NCBI GenBank assembly: GCA_017511045.1
Contig: JAFWLM010000080.1
Location: forward strand, 107,706 to 171,705
Source of the DNA: Lachnospiraceae bacterium
GTDB lineage: Bacteria; Bacillota; Clostridia; Lachnospirales; Lachnospiraceae
Direction: 5' to 3'
DNA length: 64,000 nt
Of the stretch, positions 27,701 to 35,052 are shown piece by piece (position 1 is the first letter of the stretch; the number at the start of each line of letters is the position of its first letter). The notes beneath the pieces were generated by a model. The model was not told the origin of the DNA. It did no database searches and saw nothing but the letters and a program-made list of their open reading frames with translations. The position numbers were made by a program, and so were the translations under genes.

Positions 27701-30700
27701 ATATCTTCGTTAATGACCTTCTCTATCCGTTCTCCTTCCTCCAGGATGAAATATGGATATTTTTCCGTCAGATCATTTCCATCATTATCTTTTAAGATCA
27801 AGTTGAACGTAAACAACTGGTCTTTGGAGTTTTCTGTTACATCCGTCACAGTCTTTCTCACCTTCAGATCGCCAAACGGATAGAAGGTATTCGTGATTGC
27901 AATTGATTTATTACCATCAGAAGAATTATCTTCGTAGGATGCAACATATTTATATACCGGTTCTTCTTCAACTGTATAAATGATCTCGTGCGCTTCGCCG
28001 CTCACGCCGGAAGGATTGGTATATTTCGGCAGACCGCTGAAACTGCCGGACCAGTTACCCATTCTGTCCGGTTTGACGATAACGCTCTTGCCTGTAAATA
28101 CGCCATCCGCGAACAGTCGGACTACGATCTGATCCGGTCGGTATTCTTCAATATCCTCATCCGTCTCGCCTTCCCATTCCTTGCTAAAGGAAAGCTTCGT
28201 CGTTTCCGGTACATGGGTGTTTCGGATAGTAACATCATTGTCTTCCCTGCTGATAATCGCCTTATAATTATCGATTGGATACTCTTCATTTGTAGATTCT
28301 TCACGGAAAGTATAGGAGATCCAGTTACCATCCTCGTCATACTGCAGGATATGAGAAAAGACACCGGTCCATTCGTTCCCCTCATTCAGAGTCAGAGTCT
28401 TGCCTGTATCTTCTCCATTGGCAAGCAGATGAACGATGATCTCCTCCGGACGGACACCATCATTGTTATTCCTGTCATCCCATCCTTTTGTGACTTTCAG
28501 TTCAAATGGAAGGATACCCACTCTTGTATAGTTATAATAGAAGTAGGCGTTGGTATCTCTGCCAACCGCATCTGTCTGCGTACAGCCCAGATAAACATTG
28601 TTATATGCATGATCGTTGTTGATGCCGTCCTGCCGTTTTACCGGATCCGGATCAAACGGGTCTGTCGACTCCCCTGTGGTCTCATAAATCGGAGCTTTCA
28701 TCCGGATCGTCGCATAGAGATTCTGATCCTGGTTTAAAGCAAAATCAGTACCGTCAGCTTTGTGCCGCGCATCAATTGCGATGGCCTTGACTGTAGAAGT
28801 ATCCTCCGGCAGTGTTGTCGACCAGCCCTCTGTACTGTTCAGATAATTGATCACCGCATCTTTATCCGGTTCCCATCCTTTCTTACCATCCGGCAGCGAT
28901 ATTTCTTCACCGAATCCCAGAGATTGTCCGGAAATATCCAGATGATCATTTGATCCCGTGTAATACCAAACGACCGGAGCAATTCCTGCCTCCTCTAATG
29001 TGGATGTGTCAACAGAAACAAATTCACCTTTCCAGTAGCCGTTTTGATATCTGGCATAATCATCATCGTCATTACTGCGCGGAACATAGTTCTCCAGAGA
29101 ATCCACTAAAATGATATTTGTTGTAACGGTCTCGCTGTCGGATGCCACATAAAGCATGTAGGAATAATATCCGCCCTCATAGACTTCGACCTGCTGGCGT
29201 CCGGTACGTCCGCTGGTCCAAACTCCCAGTCCGTCCTTGGTGACATACTTTCTGAGTTCCGTTGCAGCCATGAAATCAATTTCTTCATAATGAAGGACAT
29301 CTCCGGCATAGGTAAATGCCTTATGATCACCGGTCCTTTCCGGATCAATATCCGTCATTACATCTTTGTCGTTTCCGACTGCATCCATGGCCCTCTGGTT
29401 ATGGTTTTTCTGCGGATCATCCGGCTCACCGGACCAGCCTGCAATATTACCGAGTTCATCCTCGCTGGTAGTCTCAAATGCAGCAACATTCCGGCAGTTA
29501 TCCAAGCCGTAGAGTCTGGCCTGATCCCAGGAATAATAGGAATCAAACTCCAGAGTATGTTCATTCTTATATCCTTCTTTCGGATACGTGATATCATCCG
29601 GATAGGGGTTGGGACTGGTTGAGGATGTATAGCTGACACGGTCTTTTAGTGCAGCTTTTACGACCAGCATGACCCGGCCGGTTTGTTTGTAGTTATTAAT
29701 GACATGGGCTTCTATCTTCGTATCCCCATCAGATAGCTTAATGGAATCCAAATCCGGAAGCACAGAAAGGGGAAGCAGATCATACCAGATGCCTTCCTCT
29801 GAATTCGGAATCAAGCCTTCTCGTACTGCAGCATCATATTCACTTCTTTCCAGGACATTCGATTGCTGCGTCATTTTAATCGTGGAATGCAGCTGGAGTT
29901 CTCTCTTTAAACTGTCGCTGTCTACCAGTTCAAAACTCTTTTCCGAGTGAACAGCGACCCTGTAGTTACGTCCATGAAGGTACGCGCGGGAATAAGTCCC
30001 TTTCTGAGAGGTCCCGCCTTGTGAATCGATGGTCTGAATCCTTGCAAAGTTATCCAGATCGCAAAGACCGTAGTCATTCTGCTCGAATACTCTTACCAAG
30101 CGTTCCGCAAGGGTCTCTGAATCGCCTTTGAGAAGGATTCCGATATTGTAACTCATATAAGCGCGGTCGATCCGTTTCGATATATCGCCATTTGAAGAAG
30201 GCACAACGATTTGGCTCTTGACTTTCCAGACACCTGTTGGCAGATAGACTGTCCTTCCATTCGCTTTCGCTCCGTTCGATGTGGTGACCGTCCCATTACG
30301 ATTTAAGGTGGCATATTCCACCCATTCGCCTGCGCCGCTTTCCTCATCTGTAATATGGTAGCCCAAAAGCACTTCTTCTTCAGGAGCTGCGGAAAGATCC
30401 GGAACATCCCTGTAGGACCAGGTTCCGAAATTCTGATCCAGCTTCTCGCGCATGTAATACTGGTGGTAAACTGGGTTATTCAAGGTCACATAAGCGACCT
30501 CTGCGTCTTTGATCGTCAGCTTAATATTGTCGTCAAATATCAGACTGTTATTATTTGTGCCGTAGTTATCTTCAAGTTCTACTGTCACTTCTTTGCGGCC
30601 ATAATTTGCCGGATCCCCGGTATCTCCGCTCCCGCCATAGGTCAGTGCCATAAACTCACTGTAGCCGGACACAGAAAACGGAATGACCACATCGTCCCCG

Positions 30701-32682
30701 CGCCTGAGCTCATTCAGCGCACGGTCACTAGTAGACATCCGTGAGGAATTTGTATAGCCCTGCGTATACTTATTAATACTTGAATCACGCCGAGGAACTA
30801 ATTTCGAGATTTTATTCTCGTAATGCTGCGTTCTGTATTTATTAGTATAGGTCCAGGTATGATTTGTAGGGTCATACTCAGACTTTTCCTGTTCATACCA
30901 CCATCTGTCGTAGGACAGAATACGGTTGTCTTCATCATACTCGAAACCATAATACTCTCCTGGAAGAGCGTTCTCATAGGTGTGATATTCTCTCTTCTGT
31001 CCATCATCCGACCAGGTGAATGACCAGTCATTAGCTTCCTTAATATTAACGGGATAATACTGATAATGGGTCCCGGCTTCGTCTGTGTAGTAAATCGTAA
31101 AGTTCTGGCCGGAAGGTCTATTGCCTGCGGCATTATTGTTATCATTCCAAACCTTTTTGATTGAGTACTTCACAGGGATGTGGAACGGAGCCGTTGCCGT
31201 TGCCTCTTTGGTAGTCGTGATCTTGTCATCCCAGCCTGTTACCGATGTGGTCTGGGTATTGGAGATCTCGTATTCCACACCTTCTTCTAACCTCGGATCG
31301 GTATGATCATAGACCGTCCAGACATACGCGGATTTCGGATAGGTATCATATCCGCTGAAGAGTGTAGCGGTTACACTTTCACCATCTGGTGAAAGAACGT
31401 TGTTTCCGTCTTTGTCACTCTGGACACCAAGTATTTTTCCTTCGACCTGAATGACTTCTGTCTCCGTATGCAGTGCATCCTTATATACTATGACGTCCGG
31501 ATTAAAAGTATCCGTAATAGTCATATCAAAAGGCTGGCTGCCTGTTGCTGAACCGGAGACATACCAACGCACAAAGCTGTATTTAGAAAGATCGCCTTCC
31601 AGACTGTCCAAAAATTCCTGCGGGATCTTTGCAGCCTTCGCCTGCGCAAGGGTGTGATATACATAATATTCTTTTGTGCTGGTGTTTAATGCGCTCTTGG
31701 TCGCTGAAGCGGCCTCAACATGTGTATCGATCGTTGCGGTAATCGAATTACTGTCCATGCTGATCGTATTGCCGAGCGGTGTGGTCAGATTGATCGTGGC
31801 AGAAAACTCTCGTGAATGTCCGGTATAATCTGCTTCAGCATAATCTGAACTTTCCGCTACATCACAATCGACCATGTCGTATGGCTTAACATCTCGGAAA
31901 GTGCACTGGAGCATGACCTTGCTGGCTGCAGACATCTTTCTGGTATTAGTAATTACGATATTATCTCCGACACGTTTCCATGCAAAATCGGCACCTGTTT
32001 CCGGATCTTCCGGAACGGAGAGCGTCAGCTTTCCTGGTTCTCTTCCATATCTATCCAGCCAAAGATATGCAGGGAATACAATTTCTATCGATCCTGGTTC
32101 ATGGTCATCTTTACCGGAAATGGCAAAGTCGATCTGGAACTGCTGGTTTCCAACCTTATCATTATCGGTCTCTCTATAAAGATCTCCCTTACCGGCAGGT
32201 TCATCTTCACCTGTACTCTTTGAGAGCCACTTAATATTGATCTTTTCGATTTTAACTCCATCAGCCTCTACTTCACCGGAATCAGCTTCACGGAAAGCCC
32301 CCGGATTCGCTAACAATGAACGGGTTCCATATGACAATTCCTCTTCGCTGAGAAGTTCCTCATCAACAGACTCTTCTACTTCTGCCAAAGGATGCTGACT
32401 GACATCAACTGCCGGCTCTTCTTCAGAATAGTCCTCTTCTTCAGAATAAACCTCTTCTTCAGAACCATCCTGCGGAACATAATCGTCTGAATCAGCTTGA
32501 CTTTCTTCATCTTCATATATGGTATCTGACTGTGTTGTCTCATCGATTTCTGTCTCTGTCTCAGTCAGATTTTCTTCCGCTGCTGTGTACATTGGTCCGG
32601 ATATCAGCTGACCAAAAATAAAGGTAAAAGCTAACACCAATGCAATTACTTTGATAACTGAGTTTTTCGATCTGTTTTTCAT
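21775..32682 (-). CDS. Giant multi-domain surface adhesin (3635 residues)
   Basis: Exported protein of 3635 residues. Visible order: signal peptide (about 1-34); acidic Glu/Asp/Ser stretch (36-125); adhesin-type beta domain (about 150-490); Cna-B-like unit near 505 (KKVWNDNNNAAGNRPSG); long beta region; two Cna-B units (about 1394-1607, VTKGWDDRNNNDGVRP, FSKEWEGETDEDIEEYRP); pilin-isopeptide FctA/Spy0128-like units starting near 1750, 1860, 2154, 3105 and 3364 (KTLTGR...FSFEL); glycine-rich ALK/LTK-like domain (about 2413-2724); InlB/MucBP-type repeats (about 2727-3037). The end reads ITDADKAEQSYAQETGGDKE: no membrane helix, no LPXTG. It heads an operon with four small exported proteins. AAAGGA precedes the ATG. 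Ligand unknown. Confidence 0.9.
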   Translation of the reverse strand: MKNRSKNSVIKVIALVLAFTFIFGQLISGPMYTAAEENLTETETEIDETTQSDTIYEDEESQADSDDYVPQDGSEEEVYSEEEDYSEEEPAVDVSQHPLAEVEESVDEELLSEEELSYGTRSLLANPGAFREADSGEVEADGVKIEKINIKWLSKSTGEDEPAGKGDLYRETDNDKVGNQQFQIDFAISGKDDHEPGSIEIVFPAYLWLDRYGREPGKLTLSVPEDPETGADFAWKRVGDNIVITNTRKMSAASKVMLQCTFRDVKPYDMVDCDVAESSDYAEADYTGHSREFSATINLTTPLGNTISMDSNSITATIDTHVEAASATKSALNTSTKEYYVYHTLAQAKAAKIPQEFLDSLEGDLSKYSFVRWYVSGSATGSQPFDMTITDTFNPDVIVYKDALHTETEVIQVEGKILGVQSDKDGNNVLSPDGESVTATLFSGYDTYPKSAYVWTVYDHTDPRLEEGVEYEISNTQTTSVTGWDDKITTTKEATATAPFHIPVKYSIKKVWNDNNNAAGNRPSGQNFTIYYTDEAGTHYQYYPVNIKEANDWSFTWSDDGQKREYHTYENALPGEYYGFEYDEDNRILSYDRWWYEQEKSEYDPTNHTWTYTNKYRTQHYENKISKLVPRRDSSINKYTQGYTNSSRMSTSDRALNELRRGDDVVIPFSVSGYSEFMALTYGGSGDTGDPANYGRKEVTVELEDNYGTNNNSLIFDDNIKLTIKDAEVAYVTLNNPVYHQYYMREKLDQNFGTWSYRDVPDLSAAPEEEVLLGYHITDEESGAGEWVEYATLNRNGTVTTSNGAKANGRTVYLPTGVWKVKSQIVVPSSNGDISKRIDRAYMSYNIGILLKGDSETLAERLVRVFEQNDYGLCDLDNFARIQTIDSQGGTSQKGTYSRAYLHGRNYRVAVHSEKSFELVDSDSLKRELQLHSTIKMTQQSNVLERSEYDAAVREGLIPNSEEGIWYDLLPLSVLPDLDSIKLSDGDTKIEAHVINNYKQTGRVMLVVKAALKDRVSYTSSTSPNPYPDDITYPKEGYKNEHTLEFDSYYSWDQARLYGLDNCRNVAAFETTSEDELGNIAGWSGEPDDPQKNHNQRAMDAVGNDKDVMTDIDPERTGDHKAFTYAGDVLHYEEIDFMAATELRKYVTKDGLGVWTSGRTGRQQVEVYEGGYYSYMLYVASDSETVTTNIILVDSLENYVPRSNDDDDYARYQNGYWKGEFVSVDTSTLEEAGIAPVVWYYTGSNDHLDISGQSLGFGEEISLPDGKKGWEPDKDAVINYLNSTEGWSTTLPEDTSTVKAIAIDARHKADGTDFALNQDQNLYATIRMKAPIYETTGESTDPFDPDPVKRQDGINNDHAYNNVYLGCTQTDAVGRDTNAYFYYNYTRVGILPFELKVTKGWDDRNNNDGVRPEEIIVHLLANGEDTGKTLTLNEGNEWTGVFSHILQYDEDGNWISYTFREESTNEEYPIDNYKAIISREDNDVTIRNTHVPETTKLSFSKEWEGETDEDIEEYRPDQIVVRLFADGVFTGKSVIVKPDRMGNWSGSFSGLPKYTNPSGVSGEAHEIIYTVEEEPVYKYVASYEDNSSDGNKSIAITNTFYPFGDLKVRKTVTDVTENSKDQLFTFNLILKDNDGNDLTEKYPYFILEEGERIEKVINEDMSVSYYKLAEGEDVSEDSTPSTPDGTLGNGNTFALKGGQVLDLLDIPSESKYEVAEVPVDGFRLVSSDGLGGSIRAGAEAKASFTNKYSAEGAQNVSLKKTLTGRTMSRYQFSFELEDITEDSPKKGQVLTASADLDGIAKFGTLRYTEADHGKTYIYEIREIDKAKPGYTYDTKKYTVEVSVTDNGDGTMTCTPVYKDADGNELTKIPDDVLFENEYHAEGSIVMRAWKQLPGVELAKDQFTFELLGMDEDGVWTKLQEKKNDENGLILWDSLEFDETDVGKTYLYVAREVEGDDPSVRYDDSLKGYELSIADNGDGTLAITQTNVKVKDDGQDGYVKVEKTDELPVFVNKLEPGNLDITKITTWDDQEPDGDLQFNFTVTLIGDELPEKITVQLSEGADGQQEYSAGNKPTALTEDEKKETEVELDENGSFTFTLKAGQKLTVKDLPAGTLYQITEAVPSGWTLEAENSVGEVPSVDTAHAVMNNKYEPGKATATLFGSKLLDGKAAQAGRFAFELTNTTEGSDSQGQKKIIVNEAGGFIQKSEVYTQPGTYTYTLKEVQGLVESVNADKTINWVTDEDELRKIKFDDSVYDITVVVKQTEVDGNINLNVESVKYTKDGKDVQAMQFLNTTVPGSLQIEKVGNGLTEANKDAEFTFKVKLTNEAGMPLDDTGSAMYFTKTSENPATPEPTPAYDPSSKAAGNGGRSLLSAGTIPSIESNEVKLFSQMLKGAPSRAPMNLGATGSIDPQPVNFGYTGAPQTFTAPYSGYYKLEAWGAQGGNAVTYSGISGGKGGYTSGNIYLNAGQVIYVYVGGAGQSTPGGKATGTSNPQRKATPGWNGGGGAGNLQWPESNSGRSYGSGGGATDFRLTGGAWNNFSSLKSRIMVAGAGGGAADNTGRYNGGAAGGLVGINGTGYWYMHGSPGIGGGQNYPGYAGTFPSNNPSGPIQGAKQRVAGFGRGNGENDFWASAGGGSGYYGGGGSMHSQSAAGGSSFISGYPGCDAISEESTSGNIIHTGQPNHYSGMVFSDPVMKAGNASMPKPTGGNETGHSGNGYARITPLFFTIHFDKNDDNATGTMESIQVSSTDGLTLPPCTYQNELVFAGWTTDSNGVVPEYGDCDAFTDAAFGQEITLYAIWMSEDAFLLHFDANGGYTEKQWQIVNGPEDTVELPTASMPGGYEFLNWTTEPDGSGDVFADVAEGADFKAQPGDKITLYAQYLDPSQKASLTVQHYLEKADGSGEYDGPVAVERTAYDIDAEATAEPHSYIGFKTGEPDTSLPVTMNSNKIVKFYYDRTRYTLAFDANGGEGEMADIAMLGGVSKKLPVNQFSKENSIFIGWNTEKNGSGTNYGDGQTINSIGDDGKTVTLYAQWYSIDDTQTSEPSNGEYTVTCKAGETIIFPSLPAGTTYEITEVDLPDGWELVGDIENAKGTILSAERINIKATNKYSATGSADLTAHKTLQGETMSAGQFSFQLIDDNADSEKYGEVLETAVNSAVDEAEQIAGEDEEAVDNPWYGTAPVRFSSLSFDHQGVYQYKIREVKGNDSSINYDEHEENVTILVTDRGDGRLNTQVFYDDDDAHFINEMSGGNLKVSKTLSNASQASMDMDFVFVLRLYDSHGNELKETYPVTMSDGSEKTIVSGGSITMKGGESFTVTGLPHQSKYIVVEVPTDGFELVKEENNEGTILAGETAEAAFENAYNSRTDTEGGTGAQIEAKKVFELGEIQPEQFEFRLTDSSGEEIETVYAATDGTIQFTTLHYTLEDDGKRFIYYIEEVPGEDANILYDDHKERVDVTVKDNGNGTMTAVVEYAGETEEERQTPPEFTNEYQKGSLQIVKTLDLHEQVDFGNRIDPASFIFRVDITAPNDEVIYSDVVTLVFTEGGTQTYEIGDLPAGSVAHVEEIYAGGNYTISGDSVREVTIVKDDKSTEEAEVTKAEFTNTYNDTYKGGGSVTNTITDADKAEQSYAQETGGDKE

Positions 32683-32834
32683 AAAACCGTCCTTTGTGAT
32701 GACTATATTTAAATGGTTTAATTAACTAAATATTAAAAATGCATACAGATACCCACACTATAAGCAAAATTTACCATATCCCTTTGAGAATATCCACAAA
32801 ACTAACAATGAATTTGCTATTTTTTTGTGCATTA

Positions 32835-32849
32835 TTAACAATTTGTTAA
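32835..32849. promoter_or_regulatory. Perfect 15-bp palindrome upstream of the giant adhesin
   Basis: TTAACAA-T-TTGTTAA lies about 150 nt upstream of the adhesin start in an AT-rich 240-nt intergenic region. It has the form of an operator for a dimeric regulator; no regulator is encoded adjacent. Besides this and the terminator at 32859-32903 I see nothing else in 32683-32922. Confidence 0.4.
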
Positions 32850-32858
32850 ATATGAGGG

Positions 32859-32903
32859 CAAAAAATAAAGACTACAACACTTTTTGTGTTATAGTCTTTT
32901 TTT
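32859..32903. terminator. Terminator after pgeF
   Basis: AGACTACAACAC (32869-32880) pairs, with one mismatch, with GTGTTATAGTCT (32886-32897) around TTTTT. It is flanked by A-rich and T-rich runs. It lies about 20 nt after the pgeF stop, upstream of the adhesin promoter region. Confidence 0.88.
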
Positions 32904-32922
32904 AATATATTCTTATTGTCCT

Positions 32923-33846
32923 TTATTTGTTAATTATAAAACTCGGCAGTAAATTCTTAAACAATTCCGGATCTTCCGGAGGTTCCGGCTTCAGCATCAG
33001 AACTGCTGCCAGATTTCCCCGTTTTCCTTTTGTAAAACGATGGGAAAACAAGAGATCGGGATTATGATTTGTACAGATATCTGTCACATGAATATTCTCT
33101 GCTCTTACGCCTGCTTTTAACAGCGTGATCTCTATGGCTTTCCACAAATCAAGCTGGTAATGTTCCTCATCCTTCCCTGTCATAAAGATCTGCTTCATTT
33201 CTGCAGCATCATATTCTTTCGAGAATGATTCAAAAAGGTCTGCGCTCACTTCATAGCATTCCTGACAGATCGAAGGACCAATGCAGCAGATCACATCTTC
33301 CGCTTTGGTTCCATACGTCTTCTGCATCATTCCGATTGCTTTGGAAGAGATCTGCCCCACTGTTCCCTTCCAGCCGGAATGCACAAGCCCGATCGCTTCC
33401 TGCCTTGGATCAAAGAGATAGACGGGCACACAATCAGCAAACAAAAGGCAGAGCGCAACACCCGGCTCATTCGTAATAAAACCGTCAACTGCATCATAAT
33501 CTCTGGGTTTTACCAGGCCTTTCCCCCGGTCCTCTGCTGTCGCTATACGGATATTGGTCGTATGCTCCTGGCGGGAGATCACTATATTGTTATAATTGAT
33601 CCCAATGGCCTTTGAAAACTCCCGGTAATTGAAGAAGACATTTTCCCCATCGTCATCGTTATTCAGTCCTAAGTTCATGGACTTATAGATTCCCTTACTG
33701 AATCCGCCTTTTCTTGTGGAGAAAGCATTGACCAGTTTTTCCTGATACTGATCCAACGCCGGGAACGTGATATAGGTGACCCGCTCTTTTTTTCGAAGCT
33801 TCGTCTCGTTATTTTTTTGTGGTGTATAAATGATTTTTTCAGCCAT
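32923..33846 (-). CDS. pgeF: Peptidoglycan editing factor PgeF (laccase-domain, YfiH family)
   Basis: A 307-residue member of the multicopper-oxidase-like YfiH/DUF152 family. It carries the zinc/copper site residues in LVHSGWKGT (His), CIGPSICQECYEV (Cys) and LLFSHRF (His). In E. coli the family removes mis-incorporated amino acids from peptidoglycan precursors; some homologues have purine nucleosidase or laccase activity. The ATG at 33846 lies 6 nt after the yraN stop, so the pair is coupled, and a terminator follows. Confidence 0.9.
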   Translation of the reverse strand: MAEKIIYTPQKNNETKLRKKERVTYITFPALDQYQEKLVNAFSTRKGGFSKGIYKSMNLGLNNDDDGENVFFNYREFSKAIGINYNNIVISRQEHTTNIRIATAEDRGKGLVKPRDYDAVDGFITNEPGVALCLLFADCVPVYLFDPRQEAIGLVHSGWKGTVGQISSKAIGMMQKTYGTKAEDVICCIGPSICQECYEVSADLFESFSKEYDAAEMKQIFMTGKDEEHYQLDLWKAIEITLLKAGVRAENIHVTDICTNHNPDLLFSHRFTKGKRGNLAAVLMLKPEPPEDPELFKNLLPSFIINK

Positions 33847-33852
33847 GTTTCC

Positions 33853-34212
33853 CTATGCCTGCCATGCGTTCTTTATATGCTGAATCTCTTCCCCATCGAT
33901 CAGAACCGCATCAAAACGGTAGAATCCATTCAATGGGAGCCCGTTCATCTTGATGTAGACTTTTGCTACCTTCATGATCGTCAGCTGTTTCTTTCTGGGA
34001 ATAGCAAATTCCGCGCCTCCATGCGAGCGGTCTTTACGGTATTTCACTTCCAAAAATACCAGAGTATTCCTATCCCGTGCTATGATATCGATCTCGCCAA
34101 GCTGCGTCCGGTAATTCGTCTCAATGACCTCCATGCCTTCGTCTTCAATAAAGGCACAGGCCATCCGTTCGTAGAATGTCCCGACTTCTCTTTTGTTTCT
34201 TTGTTCTTTCAT
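33853..34212 (-). CDS. YraN family (UPF0102) endonuclease-like protein
   Basis: A 119-residue protein with the restriction-endonuclease-like fold signature of UPF0102: GEIDIIARD followed by LVFLEVKYR (the E-x-K type active site), and a helical C-terminus. A role in DNA repair or recombination is proposed for the family but not established. It is coupled to pgeF downstream. Confidence 0.9.
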   Translation of the reverse strand: MKEQRNKREVGTFYERMACAFIEDEGMEVIETNYRTQLGEIDIIARDRNTLVFLEVKYRKDRSHGGAEFAIPRKKQLTIMKVAKVYIKMNGLPLNGFYRFDAVLIDGEEIQHIKNAWQA

Positions 34213-34274
34213 GTTCTACAGGTTCAATGCATGAAATGAGAATCTCATTATATCGGCTTTTTCTCCCCGACGCA

Positions 34275-34306
34275 AATGAGACTGCAGATGATCCTGCAGT
34301 CTCATT
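34275..34306. terminator. Strong stem-loop after the DUF2284 gene
   Basis: Perfect 13-bp inverted repeat (AATGAGACTGCAG/CTGCAGTCTCATT) with a 6-nt loop, about 22 nt after the DUF2284 stop. T tract is short (TTTG), so termination may be partial. Confidence 0.65.
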
Positions 34307-34327
34307 AAAACATGCATATTATAGTGT

Positions 34328-34867
34328 TTAGTCGTTATACAGGAAGCAGCCGGAATAACACATTTTTCCCGGGCCATAGTTGTATGCAACGCCATTCTGT
34401 TTGCAGACATCAGATACATACAGACCAAATGCCTCCATAGAAGACATTGATTTATCGGGAAAACGGCATGGCTCATCCGGATAAGAGCATTTCGCACAAA
34501 GTGTGCAGGCCCCGTCAGCGAGAGGAAGAAGATCTTCGATAACCTCTTTGAGTTTACCGACGCATTCCCGGTATCTTTCGTCATGGGATTCTTTTACTTC
34601 CATGATGCCCTCAAAATCGAGGCTGTCTTCGATATCACCAACTGTCTGAACCAGGATCCCGTGTGCATACTGCTTCATTTTAGCCGCACACTCATCGATC
34701 TCACCGCATCCCGGAGGGCAGCTCCAGCATGCATCATACTTCCCGCAGGTATTTACCGCACACATATCCCTCACTTCCGGAAGTGCTTTGAGTGTACTGA
34801 CATCCAGCTCTGCAACAGTTTCAAATCCACAGTCCCTTGCGATCTGAAGTAATTGTTCTTTCTCCAT
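34328..34867 (-). CDS. DUF2284 cysteine-rich metal-binding protein
   Basis: A 179-residue protein with many cysteines arranged in clusters: CGKYDACWSCPPGCG (about 41-55), ACTLCAKCSYPDEPCRFP (about 119-136) and a C-terminal GKMCYSGCF. This matches the DUF2284 family, a putative metal or iron-sulfur protein often encoded near corrinoid methyltransferases in anaerobes. It lies 175 nt downstream of the RACo gene, with a palindromic element between. It could serve in electron or metal supply for corrinoid activation; that is inference. Confidence 0.85.
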   Translation of the reverse strand: MEKEQLLQIARDCGFETVAELDVSTLKALPEVRDMCAVNTCGKYDACWSCPPGCGEIDECAAKMKQYAHGILVQTVGDIEDSLDFEGIMEVKESHDERYRECVGKLKEVIEDLLPLADGACTLCAKCSYPDEPCRFPDKSMSSMEAFGLYVSDVCKQNGVAYNYGPGKMCYSGCFLYND

Positions 34868-34894
34868 ACTTCTTCTCCTTTAATCTTACTTTTA

Positions 34895-35052
34895 TGAAAG
34901 CTAACGCAGTGCTTCACTCGTTCCTCGCTTTCGCGCTGCTAAAAACACTCGAATTCCCGGCTGTCGCCTCCATTCTCGTGTTTTTGTGTCCTCTCGAAAA
35001 AACTGTACTTCGAGCAAGCTCGGTACGTTTTTTCTCTCGGACTTAGCTTTCA
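34895..35052. repeat. 158-bp inverted-repeat-bounded palindromic element
   Basis: The ends TGAAAGCTAA (34895-34904) and TTAGCTTTCA (35043-35052) are perfect inverted repeats. Inside are AAAAACAC/GTGTTTTT (34941-34948 with 34978-34985) and a nested stem of GAAAAAAC, GTAC and CGAGC pairing with GCTCG, GTAC and GTTTTTTC (34996-35034). The right end covers the last codons of the RACo gene. No coding capacity is evident. Repeat class unknown. Confidence 0.65.
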
